In this document: one piece after another, positions 15,479 through 24,177 of the stretch
How the letters are laid out: each line of letters starts with the position of its first letter
How positions within the stretch are numbered: the first letter of the stretch is position 1
Source of the DNA: Terriglobia bacterium
GTDB taxonomy: Bacteria > Acidobacteriota > UBA6911
NCBI GenBank assembly: GCA_020072565.1
Contig: JAIQGI010000015.1
Location: 60,601-124,600 of the forward strand
Direction of reading: 5' to 3'
Length of the DNA stretch: 64,000 nucleotides
Notes under the pieces: generated by a model
Seen by the model: only the letters and a program-made list of their open reading frames with translations
Databases searched by the model: none
What the model was told of the DNA's origin: nothing
Translations under genes and position numbers: made by a program

Positions 15479-16926
15479 ACCTGGCTCTGATCATCATCTT
15501 CGCGGTCATTCTCTTGTCTTCACTCGTGGGCATACGCGCCGGCAGGCGCAGGAAAATGGATCTGGAAATGTGGACCGTCGGGGGGAGGCGCTTCGGCGTC
15601 ATCCTGATCTGGCTGCTGATGGCCGGCGAAATATACACGACCTTCACGTTTTTGGGAGCGAGCGGATGGGCATACGCCAAAGGCGCCCCTGCATTCTACA
15701 TACTCATTTACGGCACCCTCGCCTACACCCTTTCGTTCTTTATCCTGCCGGCAATCTGGAGACTCGGCAAAAAGCACGGGCTTCACACCCAGCCCGACTT
15801 TTTTGTCTATCGTTACAACAACCGCTATCTGGGCGTTTTTGTGGCCGTCGTCGGCGTGATTTTCATCATCCCGTATCTGCAGTTGCAGCTGAAGGGGCTG
15901 GGGCTGATCGTCACGGAGGCCAGCAACAGGACCATAGGCTTCAACACCGCAATTCTGATCTCCTTTTTGCTGACCTGCGCATTTGTCTTCACCAGCGGCA
16001 TTCGCGGCAGTGCGTGGGTTTCGATCATCAAAGACATCATGATGCTTCTTTCGGTCGCAGTAGTCGGCTTGGGGGCACCTTTCATTTACTTCGGCGGCAT
16101 CGGCGGCATGTTTCGCGCCCTGCTTGCGCAACATCCAAACCATCTGACATTTCCCGGCGCCACCGCCAACATGGATGTGGTCTGGGTCATGTCGACGGTG
16201 CTGCTCACCGGCGCCGGTTTTTACATGTGGCCGAATATTTTTGCGACGGTATTCTCGGCAAAGAGCGCGGACACCATCAAGCGCAATGCCATTATCATGC
16301 CGCTCTATCAACTGCCGATCCTCTTGATCCTGTTCGTGGGATTTACTGCTCTGATGGTCATCCCCGGGCTGAAAGACGGCGACTTCGCCTTCCTGTCGCT
16401 CGTGAATAAAACCTACCCTTCGTGGTTTATGGGATTCGTGGGCGCCGCCGGCGCGGTAACCGCCATGGTGCCGGCTTCGATCCTCGTGCTGTTCGCATCC
16501 ACGTTGATTGCCAAGAATGTCTATCAGACCGGTATTAATCCCCGGGCAAGTGAGGAATCGGTGGTCCGGTTGTCCCGCTTCATGGTGCTTGTGGTCATGG
16601 CTGCCGGTTTGGTATTTGCCATTTTGCTGCCCAACGCCCTGGTAGATTTGTTGTTGATCGGCTACAACGGCGTGTCGCAGTTCTGCCCCGGTGTCGTCTT
16701 GGGTTTATTTTGGAGAAGAATCAACGCCACTGCCGTGTTTTCCGGTATGATTGCCGGTCTGGCGCTGGTCCTGGTGCTGGTCCTCGACAAGCACGATCCC
16801 TTCTTCGGCATGAACGCCGGCTTTGTTGCTCTGGCGACCAATTTCGCGGTCACCATCCTCGTCAGCTGGCTGAATCCTGCGGCGAAGCGGTGCCCCCGTC
16901 AAATGGTCACTGAGTCTTGTCCTTAA
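15475..16926 (+). CDS. Sodium:solute symporter (SSS family)
   Basis: The 483-residue product has about 12-13 hydrophobic segments and the layout of SSSF transporters, starting with MNLALIIIFAVILLSSLVGIRAGRR cut across two helices. It includes TVGGRRFG after the first helix and GYNGVSQFCPGVVLGLFWRR near residue 395, typical of this family. It is expected to import an organic acid or similar nutrient with sodium across the inner membrane; the substrate is unclear. It uses a GTG start with AAGGAGGATGAAGA before it. Its last 20 bases overlap the convergent gene at 16907. Confidence 0.9.
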   Translation: MNLALIIIFAVILLSSLVGIRAGRRRKMDLEMWTVGGRRFGVILIWLLMAGEIYTTFTFLGASGWAYAKGAPAFYILIYGTLAYTLSFFILPAIWRLGKKHGLHTQPDFFVYRYNNRYLGVFVAVVGVIFIIPYLQLQLKGLGLIVTEASNRTIGFNTAILISFLLTCAFVFTSGIRGSAWVSIIKDIMMLLSVAVVGLGAPFIYFGGIGGMFRALLAQHPNHLTFPGATANMDVVWVMSTVLLTGAGFYMWPNIFATVFSAKSADTIKRNAIIMPLYQLPILLILFVGFTALMVIPGLKDGDFAFLSLVNKTYPSWFMGFVGAAGAVTAMVPASILVLFASTLIAKNVYQTGINPRASEESVVRLSRFMVLVVMAAGLVFAILLPNALVDLLLIGYNGVSQFCPGVVLGLFWRRINATAVFSGMIAGLALVLVLVLDKHDPFFGMNAGFVALATNFAVTILVSWLNPAAKRCPRQMVTESCP

Positions 16927-17992
16927 AAACAGTTGGATACAGTTGGTGTGCGCATGCCGGGCACAGGCCATGGGTGAATTCTGTATCCGTATGATCCTCG
17001 ATGTAGCGCTCGATTGCGACCCAGGAGTCCTGCCGGGCCCACTCCGCTCCCTCCAGGCGCACTTTCTTGCATTGCGCGCATATGGGAAGGAGTCCTTCCA
17101 GGCGTTTGATGCGGCGAATCGAACTCTGGAGAGCGGCAATCCCACTGATCAGCTTGCCGCCTGTGAGGGCAATCACGCCAAATCCAAGACCCAAGAAGAG
17201 GGCGTGCAATATCAGAATCTGCCTGCGCTCGGCTGCCATCACCTTTAGAAACGGAGCATAGCTGAACGACACGCTGACGCCGCCGAAAACGTTCTGTCGG
17301 GCTTGGCCGTCCGGGGTGTGACAGGAGGCACACGAGGGGCCCGTGCGGAGGGGGGCCATATACCTGAAGATACTCGTCTCCCCTTTGCCGACGACCGCAA
17401 ATTCCTCTTTGTTTCCGTCTTCAAAGCGAGTCAGGGCGTGCCGCTCCCAGTCGTCGGGCTGGTTGTCGGGCCTGAGCGGCTCAAGGCCGGCTATGTGGAG
17501 GTGGATGCCCCTTTCGTGGCTGAGGAGCTCCGAGAGCAGCCGTGTCATCTGAGCGTGGTTGACCATCGTCAGCTTCATGCCATCGGCTGTCGACAGGTCA
17601 CGCATCGGGTCCCGCAGATAGGGATTCGGCACGGCACTGTCGGACTGCCGGACATATATCCCCCCTTGCTTGAGGTTCCATTCCCGTACGGAATCAATCG
17701 CCTGATAGAAGGACCGCCCCATTTCTGCCGCAAGACTTCGATATTCGGAGTCGAGGCCGCGCATATCGAAATAGAATGATGTGAGGATCGAAAGCAAGAG
17801 AGCCAGGCTGAGAAACAGGAGGAACCTGCGAGCCTGGACCACCGTTGGTGTTTTGTTGCTCATCGATGCCAACAGGGGCAGATCGGCCATGGCCTCCCTG
17901 AGCCGGTTCCAGATCCAAGGCTTTCGGATCGGATCTTTTTGATCGGCAGAAGGATGCGGGAATCGGCCCGGTGGCGTCTGCAGAATGTTCAT
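16907..17992 (-). CDS. DUF3365 haem-type sensor with C-terminal cysteine-rich domain
   Basis: The product is up to 361 residues; ATG codons at 17887 and 17860 are alternative starts that put the first membrane helix (FLLFLSLALLLSILTSFYF) nearer the N-terminus. A periplasmic DUF3365/Tll0287-like domain carries a CXXCH haem-binding motif (SCASCH). A second membrane helix follows (LHALFLGLGFGVIAL). The C-terminus has LPICAQCKKVR and GLCPACAH, a cysteine-rich module often found at the end of PAS or response-regulator proteins. No kinase or cyclase domain follows, so it may be a redox sensor that signals through the cysteine module. Function is inferred. Confidence 0.78.
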   Translation of the reverse strand: MNILQTPPGRFPHPSADQKDPIRKPWIWNRLREAMADLPLLASMSNKTPTVVQARRFLLFLSLALLLSILTSFYFDMRGLDSEYRSLAAEMGRSFYQAIDSVREWNLKQGGIYVRQSDSAVPNPYLRDPMRDLSTADGMKLTMVNHAQMTRLLSELLSHERGIHLHIAGLEPLRPDNQPDDWERHALTRFEDGNKEEFAVVGKGETSIFRYMAPLRTGPSCASCHTPDGQARQNVFGGVSVSFSYAPFLKVMAAERRQILILHALFLGLGFGVIALTGGKLISGIAALQSSIRRIKRLEGLLPICAQCKKVRLEGAEWARQDSWVAIERYIEDHTDTEFTHGLCPACAHQLYPTVFKDKTQ

Positions 17993-18276
17993 TGGAGTAG
18001 CTTTCTCGCAAAGCGGTAAAATTTCCCGCTTTTCAGAATAGTTTCCCTTCTCAGTTTCGTGGCCGAAACCGCGAAGTTCCCGTTTTATAAGTAGTTACTC
18101 TCAAGACCCGAAAATAAACTGCAACCATGTGAGGCAATTGTTGTGCCTTGCAGTCCGGCTCGATCGCAGGCGCATCAATAATACCGAGCTGGATGGGAAG
18201 CAGGAAAATGGGAGGGAGACACCCGGTTGAATCAGGTGACCGTCCACCGTGGCAAGCCGCATGAAAACTGACGGTT

Positions 18277-19629
18277 TCAGAGGGCATCGTCCTTGGCCAG
18301 CCCGAGAGCACGGATGCGTTTGTGCAGGCGGGTGCGCTCAATGCCGAGGGTGCGTGCGGCGGCGGAGACATTTCCACCGGCTTCCTCCAGTGCCTGGCGG
18401 ATGAGGTCGCGCTCGGCCTGTGCCCTGGTTTCCTCGAGGCTGGAGGGGACGCCGGTGGCGCGGGGAAGCCGGATTTCCAATGGTATGGATTCAACCGTGA
18501 TGGTATCGGACGTCGACAGAATGGCCATGCGCTCGATGACATTGCGCAGTTCCCGGACATTGCCGGGCCATCGATAGTTGCGCAGCGCGGCAATCACATC
18601 GTCCTCGATGCGTTTGGACTTGAAATTGTTGCGGCTGCAGAACTCGCCAAGAAAATACTCTGCCAACGGCCGAACATCCTCGGGACGCTCCCGGAGCGGA
18701 GGCACACGGATCGGCACCACGCTGAGGCGGTAGAACAGATCTTCCCTGAACTTTTTCTGCTCCACAAGCGCGGCCAGATCGCGGTTGGTGGCGGAGATGA
18801 TGCGCACAGCGACGTGCAGCGTCTCCTCTCCGCCGACATGCTGAAGTTCCCCTTCCTGCAAGACGCGGAGCAATTTGGCCTGAGACGCTTCATGCAGATC
18901 GCTCACTTCATCCAGGAAAATCGTGCCTCCATCCGCCAGTTCAAACTTGCCGCGCCGGCTGGAAGTCGCTCCCGTGAACGCACCTTTTTCGTGTCCAAAC
19001 AGCTCGCTTTCCAGCAATTCAATCGGGATAGCGGCGCAATTGACCTTGATGAACGGTCCTGAGGCGAAAGGACTCTGCCGATGCAGATGCGCCGCAATGA
19101 GTTCTTTGCCCGTGCCGGACTCTCCCTGCAGCAGCACCCGGGCGTCGGACCGCGCCACCTGGCCGGCTTGTTCCACGACGCGCTGGAAGACCGGACTGAC
19201 GCCGATCATGCGCGGCGCTTCTCCCACGAGTTCCCGCAGCCGGGTGTTTTCCTGCTGCAGCGCTGCCTGCTCCAGGGCGTTTTTCAGCACCAGCAGCAGG
19301 CGATCACGGCCGAGCGGCTTCTCCAGGAAATCGAAGGCTCCGGCCCGAGTGGCGGCCACGGCATCGGCGATCGTACCGTGCCCGGAGATCATGATGACCG
19401 GAGCCTGGTTGTCCATCTGGCGCAGGACGTTCAGCAGGTCGATCCCGTTGCCGTCGGGCAGACGCACGTCGAGCAGGAACGCATCGACGCGCGACCGCGG
19501 CACCTGCCTCTGGAATTCCGCAGCCGTCCGGCAGATCAGCACCCCGTAGCCGGCCCCTTCAAGAACCAGCCGCAGCGAGGCACTGACATTCGCCTCGTCA
19601 TCGACAATCATGATTTTTTTTGCAGACAT
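18277..19629 (-). CDS. Sigma-54-dependent response regulator (NtrC/NtrX family)
   Basis: The 450-residue product has a receiver domain with phospho-acceptor D54 (LLDVRLPDG). The AAA+ domain carries Walker A GESGTGKEL and the GAFTGA loop that contacts sigma-54. A Fis-type helix-turn-helix ends the protein (GGNVSAAARTLGIERTRL). An in-frame GTG 30 bases upstream is possible, but the chosen ATG begins right at the receiver. It lies just downstream of the sensor kinase, 76 bases away, so it is its likely partner. It should activate sigma-54 promoters in response to the kinase, perhaps for envelope or nitrogen-related genes. Confidence 0.93.
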   Translation of the reverse strand: MSAKKIMIVDDEANVSASLRLVLEGAGYGVLICRTAAEFQRQVPRSRVDAFLLDVRLPDGNGIDLLNVLRQMDNQAPVIMISGHGTIADAVAATRAGAFDFLEKPLGRDRLLLVLKNALEQAALQQENTRLRELVGEAPRMIGVSPVFQRVVEQAGQVARSDARVLLQGESGTGKELIAAHLHRQSPFASGPFIKVNCAAIPIELLESELFGHEKGAFTGATSSRRGKFELADGGTIFLDEVSDLHEASQAKLLRVLQEGELQHVGGEETLHVAVRIISATNRDLAALVEQKKFREDLFYRLSVVPIRVPPLRERPEDVRPLAEYFLGEFCSRNNFKSKRIEDDVIAALRNYRWPGNVRELRNVIERMAILSTSDTITVESIPLEIRLPRATGVPSSLEETRAQAERDLIRQALEEAGGNVSAAARTLGIERTRLHKRIRALGLAKDDAL

Positions 19630-19705
19630 GGTCCGGCTCTCTTGCTTCTTGGCGTCCACGCGTCCTGGCGGTTCATGGAGAAGATGCCCGCAATGACTCT
19701 AAGAT

Positions 19706-21109
19706 TCATGCTTGCGCCCTGGGGAGCAGCAGGCGGAAGCCGGCACCTCTCAACCGGCCTTCGATCGCCTTCAGATCCCCTCCAGCCAGAAGGGCGTTTT
19801 TGCGCGAGATGGACAGCCCGAGCCCCATGCCGCGCTTCTTGAAGGAGATCGAAGGTTCAAAAAGCGATCCCCGCGCTTCCGCGCTCAATCCCGGTCCCGA
19901 GTCGTGCACTTCAACCAGAATTCTTCCTTCAGCGGCTCCGGTAGTGCACAGCACCTTGCCCCCCGGGCCCGCTGCCTCTGCCGCATTCTCAAGAAGATTG
20001 GTCAAGATTCCCTTGATCTGGTCGCCATCCGCCCAGGCAGCAGGGAGACCGGCGCCGGGCCTGATCTCGTAAGCCACCTCCGGATGCGCCACCGACAGAA
20101 ATTGAATGCGCTCTTCCAGCAGCGCGTTGAGATCAAGTGCGGTGGGATTTGCGGGCGGCTCCGTGGCAAATTCGGAGAACGCCCGCACGCGCCGCTCCAG
20201 GCTCTCCACCTCGTCGACCACCACCTGGGCGGCCTGCTCCAGAAATCGGCGGTCGGCCGCCGGCTGTCGCGCCAGGATTTCCTCCACCGTCAACCGGATG
20301 GGCGTCAGGGAATTCTTCAACTCGTGTGCCATCTTGCGAGCCAGCATCTGCCAGCTGGCTACCTGTGTCAAGTAGACAAGGCGATCGCGGCTCTGTTGCA
20401 GATGCTCCGCAGTGTGATTGAATGCCTGGATGGCACGGCCGATTTCATCGTGCTGCCTGGAGTGGAGCCTGGTCTCAAAGTTCCCGCCGGCCAGCTGAAA
20501 GAGGCCGGCGGTCAATTCCTGAATCGGACTGCTGATGCGGTTGGCCAGGTAGACGACGCTCGCCAAGGCAAGGACCCAGACGATCGCGCTCAGCAGAATC
20601 AGAGTATAGGTGAAGCCGCGGGGCAGGTTACGCTGCCGGAGCCACTCCACTCGGGAACGTGTCTGGCGGATTTGCTCCCTCAACTCCTCCATGCGGACGG
20701 AGTTCAGGCTCCTGGAGTAGAGCCAGACCTCCGAGCCGCGGCGTTGCAGGTAGTTCAAACGATCGCCATAAGGAACCGACAGCACGAAACGCTCCGCGTC
20801 CGGGCTTTCCCAAAACTGCTGCAGAAACGGGGGCCAGCTTGCCCTGGCCGCGGCAGTGAATCGCTGCCCCTCGAGCCGGCCTGATGCCAGCTCCGCTTTG
20901 AGGTCCTCACGCGCCTGGCGGTAATACTCGCGCGCGATGACTTCCAGGGACTTGGAGAGCCTGTCCAGATCATCGGTTGCTACGTAACTGAGGCTTTGCT
21001 CCAGCAAGGCCGCATTCATCCAAAGGATGGCCGCCAACGGCACCAGGGTGGCGGCCAAAAAAATCAGGATGAGTTTGTGTCGAAGCCGGTTCAAGCTGTA
21101 TCCCGTCAC
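19706..21109 (-). CDS. Membrane histidine kinase (NtrY-like)
   Basis: From the GTG that overlaps the upstream stop (GTGA) the product has 467 residues. It has an N-terminal membrane helix (LILIFLAATLVPLAAILW), an extracytoplasmic region, and a second helix near residue 175. A HAMP domain follows, then the phospho-acceptor H262 (KMAHELKNSLTPIRL) and a HATPase domain ending in GMGLGLSISRKN. Longer upstream readings overlap the DUF4390 gene and are unlikely. It is expected to phosphorylate the adjacent sigma-54 activator. The upstream envelope genes suggest that it monitors the cell envelope, which is inference. Confidence 0.92.
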   Translation of the reverse strand: MTGYSLNRLRHKLILIFLAATLVPLAAILWMNAALLEQSLSYVATDDLDRLSKSLEVIAREYYRQAREDLKAELASGRLEGQRFTAAARASWPPFLQQFWESPDAERFVLSVPYGDRLNYLQRRGSEVWLYSRSLNSVRMEELREQIRQTRSRVEWLRQRNLPRGFTYTLILLSAIVWVLALASVVYLANRISSPIQELTAGLFQLAGGNFETRLHSRQHDEIGRAIQAFNHTAEHLQQSRDRLVYLTQVASWQMLARKMAHELKNSLTPIRLTVEEILARQPAADRRFLEQAAQVVVDEVESLERRVRAFSEFATEPPANPTALDLNALLEERIQFLSVAHPEVAYEIRPGAGLPAAWADGDQIKGILTNLLENAAEAAGPGGKVLCTTGAAEGRILVEVHDSGPGLSAEARGSLFEPSISFKKRGMGLGLSISRKNALLAGGDLKAIEGRLRGAGFRLLLPRAQA

Positions 21110-21786
21110 AAACCAAACCAAAGCTCCCACAGATTCCACGGGCCGCACGATGCAATTCTGTTCTGGATTATCCGCGTGATCTGTGACCAGGTCTTTTGTG
21201 CTCTTTGTTTCTTGTCTTTCAGATCCGATAGATGCAACGGTCCTGAGACCGCTTCCCAACGAAGCGGAGCCTCCTGCCCCTTGCGGCTGAAAACATCGAT
21301 CAGGCCCGCGAGTGTCAAGGGGCGGCTTTCGCCGCCACTTTCGGCTCCATTTTCCGCGATCCGGCATTCCAACTTGATCGCGAAGGTCTTTCCCGGACCG
21401 AACGCCGGAACGGGTACTGCCAGGTTATCCAGGCACCAGGCTTCGGCCGCGGCCGCCGTTAAATGAGATGCGGAGTGAGCGGGAGCTCCTGCCTGAACGA
21501 CGGAGAACTTCTCCTCCCACAGGTCATAACTCAAGATGAAACGCTCCTGCAGATGAATGGTCGATGCGCCGCCTGCAGTGAGTGTGAGCGCAAACGAATA
21601 GGTGACGGAAGCACCGTCGTGGAGCTGTGCGAGCGGTTTGCCCTCGAGGAAGTGCATTTGCGGCGCAGCTACACGCAGGTAATTGCCCAGGCGTTCCACC
21701 GTCAGGGACTGGGATTGCGCTTGTATCCAGGGGCAGGTGATCCCGGCAACACATATCAGCAGAATGTAGTATCTGTAGGATCTCAT
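21106..21786 (-). CDS. DUF4390-like exported protein
   Basis: The 226-residue product starts with a signal peptide (YYILLICVAGITCPWIQAQ). The remainder looks beta-rich and resembles DUF4390 proteins, which are often encoded beside NtrY-like kinases. AGGGGGTGAC precedes the ATG. The stop overlaps the kinase GTG. Its role is unknown; location between an Omp85-like protein and a membrane kinase suggests a periplasmic signal input or assembly factor. Confidence 0.75.
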   Translation of the reverse strand: MRSYRYYILLICVAGITCPWIQAQSQSLTVERLGNYLRVAAPQMHFLEGKPLAQLHDGASVTYSFALTLTAGGASTIHLQERFILSYDLWEEKFSVVQAGAPAHSASHLTAAAAEAWCLDNLAVPVPAFGPGKTFAIKLECRIAENGAESGGESRPLTLAGLIDVFSRKGQEAPLRWEAVSGPLHLSDLKDKKQRAQKTWSQITRIIQNRIASCGPWNLWELWFGL

Positions 21787-21794
21787 GTCACCCC

Positions 21795-23048
21795 CTAATT
21801 CCTGAATCCCAGCATGAACAACGGGGTCACATGATGGAGCCGCACCGGGAAAGCCAGGGATGCGAAGAACCCGTCTCTCGAAGCCCAACCGAATCCCAGC
21901 CCATGCCTGACCCGGGGGTTTTCTCCTTTATCCCAGACCGTTCCTACGTCGTAGAAGATTTGAAAGTCGCCGTAGCGATATTCAAGAGAGCCGTATGCAA
22001 CGCGCGCTCCTCCCAGCGGCGCCACATCAAATTTGTTCCATCCCCGCAGGGCGAAACTGTTTCCCAGGGAAAAGCGCTCGAACAGCGGCGCGATTCCGGT
22101 GATGATGCCGCCCCTGAAATGCGCCCCAAAAAAGTTCCGGCGCTTGGAGAGCGTATAGTCGGCAGTCAGGAAGTGACGGGTGTACACAAAGTCGCTGTCG
22201 AGGACCCGGGTGGCCGTCCGCATGGTGTAGTCTGCGCGGAAATTCTGTCTGAAACCGTTCTGGCTGACTATCCGGTGGCGGTATTGGATGTCGGCAGTCC
22301 CGACATAAGCCGTCTGCGTGTGAGTCGCCGGATACTGAATCTGAAGGCGCTCGAAGCTGGTGCCCACGCTCAACTTCAAATCACGGTAGGGAATCAGTGA
22401 CAGCGAAGGGGCAAAAGTCTGGCGTGCGCGGTACACGCCGGGAACATCGGCAGACTGCGCCAATGCCACATGAGTTGCCTGATTGAAGGTCTGATGGTAC
22501 GCATCGAAATCAATCCGCAGCTGCACTACGTCCGTTCCCACCTTTCTGTTTTCGTAGCGCAGGCGCAGCCCGGCGTTGCGTTCCAGAAGCTCGTCGGCAC
22601 TGTCGACCGCCCCAAAGGTAAAAACGCTGTGGTGGAAGTCGATCGGGATCTCGATGGCGCCGCTCAAACCTTCCTTGGAATGATACACGACCGGCGGAAC
22701 GGGCACTTCAAACCGTTTCCAGAAGGTGCGCTCCACCGAAAAAATCACTCTTACGTGCTCCGGCTTGTCCCCGCGCCTGACCTTTACCGCGACGGAATAG
22801 TCGCGCAGTTCCTTGCGCAGTTTCTTGGCCAGCTCATTGGCGGCCTCCTGGTTGTACTTCTCTCCAACCAGTTTCTGCATGTCATCACGCAGAGCCTTGC
22901 TGACCTTGGATCCGGAAACTCCCGAGAGCTCGACGCTTTCGACGTCATATCGCGAATTGACGTTAGTCTCGGGTTTTTGCGCGCCGGCCTTCACCCCGGC
23001 GGCCCAAAACAGAATCAAGAGGATGGTGATTAAGGTTTTGTTTTTCAT
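21795..23048 (-). CDS. Omp85/BamA-like outer membrane protein
   Basis: From the ATG that begins a signal peptide (TLITILLILFWAAGVKAGA) the product has 417 residues. An N-terminal region (about 45-125) resembles a single POTRA-like domain. The rest alternates short amphipathic strands typical of a beta-barrel and ends with a C-terminal hydrophobic strand (FMLGFRN). It is shorter than BamA, closer to small Omp85 or patatin-associated barrels. It is the first gene of an operon with DUF4390, histidine kinase and response regulator. Longer starts up to 23162 exist but lack signal-peptide logic. Confidence 0.75.
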   Translation of the reverse strand: MKNKTLITILLILFWAAGVKAGAQKPETNVNSRYDVESVELSGVSGSKVSKALRDDMQKLVGEKYNQEAANELAKKLRKELRDYSVAVKVRRGDKPEHVRVIFSVERTFWKRFEVPVPPVVYHSKEGLSGAIEIPIDFHHSVFTFGAVDSADELLERNAGLRLRYENRKVGTDVVQLRIDFDAYHQTFNQATHVALAQSADVPGVYRARQTFAPSLSLIPYRDLKLSVGTSFERLQIQYPATHTQTAYVGTADIQYRHRIVSQNGFRQNFRADYTMRTATRVLDSDFVYTRHFLTADYTLSKRRNFFGAHFRGGIITGIAPLFERFSLGNSFALRGWNKFDVAPLGGARVAYGSLEYRYGDFQIFYDVGTVWDKGENPRVRHGLGFGWASRDGFFASLAFPVRLHHVTPLFMLGFRN

Positions 23049-23508
23049 GCCCGCATGGTTTGCAAGGTTCGGGCCAAACCCTAAGTGATTCATATGAAAA
23101 CAGATAGCTTTCGAGGTGCCGTGATTTGATTTCACAGGTGTGGTGCCGCTTTCACGCATCACCGCCCAGGCCTGAATTACTCATGAAGCAGAACCGCACG
23201 CCCGTGAAAAGCAACGAAATTGGACGCGGATAAACGGCAACAGCTCCCGCACGCCGACCCAGATCGAACGGTCGGCGTCGGTCAGCGTTTTCCCGCGTCC
23301 AAAAATGCATTTTGGTGGCACATTCGTGAACCATCCGGGCCAAGCCCCGGATGATCGCCTGCCATTTGTATCGCGAGTTCGCCCGCTGAAGCAACTTGCA
23401 AATGAAGCCCTCTCTGGGAACCGCCTCCATGAGTGCCTGCGTGCCTCAAGTCCGTTCATGGCTTGACTCAAGCGCGAAACTCTGATAATTAACTATCCGG
23501 TTAGTTAA
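23049..23508. other. Divergent intergenic region before the TetR gene
   Basis: About 460 bases lie between the Omp85-like gene and the TetR gene. The right end carries the TetR promoter and operator. The rest shows no recognisable gene. Two overlapping minus strand frames of about 90 residues are arginine- and cysteine-rich and lack ribosome-binding sites, so I do not call them. Confidence 0.5.
23463..23508 (+). promoter_or_regulatory. TetR promoter and palindromic operator abutting the start codon
   Basis: TTGACT (23463-23468) and GATAAT (23484-23489) form a sigma-70-like pair with a 15-base spacer. A 20-base near-perfect palindrome at 23489-23508 has arms TTAACTA and TAGTTAA around a CCGG centre. 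It ends directly at the ATG at 23509 and would cover the transcription start. This is the expected site for autorepression by the TetR protein. If the ATG is right, the message would be almost leaderless. Confidence 0.65.
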
Positions 23509-24177
23509 ATGGGACAGCCGGTGCCGAGCAAGCAACACAAGATCGGGTTCCGGCGCAGAAATAGCGCCGGAACCCGGGCCACGATTCTGGACGCCGCGGA
23601 GAGGATTTTTGCCGACGCAGGGTTGGCAGGAGCGCGCATGGACGCCATCGCGGCGGCTGCGGGTGTCAACAAGGCGATGCTCTATTACTACTTCAAGAGC
23701 AAGGATGGGCTCTACCGTGCCGTGCTCGAGGCGAACGTCGAGGAGTTTCATCGCGAGGCGGAAGCAGTGCTGGCAGGCGCCGGGTCGGCGGGTGCGATCG
23801 TGCTTCGCTATGTCATCCATCATTTTGACTTCATAGGCGCACGCCCATACTATGCACGTTTGTTCCAGCGCCTAATGATGGCAGGGGATCCGAGCCTGGA
23901 TCGCCTCATCAAAACGCACTTTGTGCCGCTGTCCAGGCGCTTGATCGAGTTGATCGAGCACGCGGTGAAGTCGGGCGAGTTTCACCCCCTGGATGCGCGC
24001 CACACGGCGATTTCGCTGGTGGCGCTGACGGTTTTTTATTTTAATGCTGCCCCGATGGCACGCAAAATCGGCAACATCGACGTTTTCGATCCGGCGCAGC
24101 AGGCGCATCGGAAAAAAGAGGTCCTGAAGTTCGTCCGCCACGCACTGTTCAGGAATCCGGAGGCCGTGGAACCATGA
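23509..24177 (+). CDS. TetR-family transcriptional repressor
   Basis: The 222-residue product has a TetR helix-turn-helix (ILDAAERIFADAGLAGARMDAI, then GVNKAMLYYYFKSKDGLY; given in two parts). The C-terminal ligand-binding region is less conserved, as usual. The stop overlaps the HlyD gene as ATGA, so it is the first gene of the efflux operon it probably controls. The arrangement resembles E. coli cecR-ybhG-ybhF. The start codon abuts the operator with no ribosome-binding site; a GTG at 23521 is the alternative start. Confidence 0.9.
   Translation: MGQPVPSKQHKIGFRRRNSAGTRATILDAAERIFADAGLAGARMDAIAAAAGVNKAMLYYYFKSKDGLYRAVLEANVEEFHREAEAVLAGAGSAGAIVLRYVIHHFDFIGARPYYARLFQRLMMAGDPSLDRLIKTHFVPLSRRLIELIEHAVKSGEFHPLDARHTAISLVALTVFYFNAAPMARKIGNIDVFDPAQQAHRKKEVLKFVRHALFRNPEAVEP

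Noticed and set aside
20050..20884. Long + strand frame across the histidine kinase
   Set aside because: It lies antisense to well-conserved HAMP and HisKA motifs.
21110..21367. 86-residue N-terminal extension of the histidine kinase
   Set aside because: It overlaps the DUF4390 gene fully and has no domain; the GTG at 21109 is coupled to the upstream stop.
23152..23430. 92-codon minus strand frame upstream of the Omp85-like gene
   Set aside because: It lacks a ribosome-binding site, is rich in Arg and Cys, and has no recognised domain.
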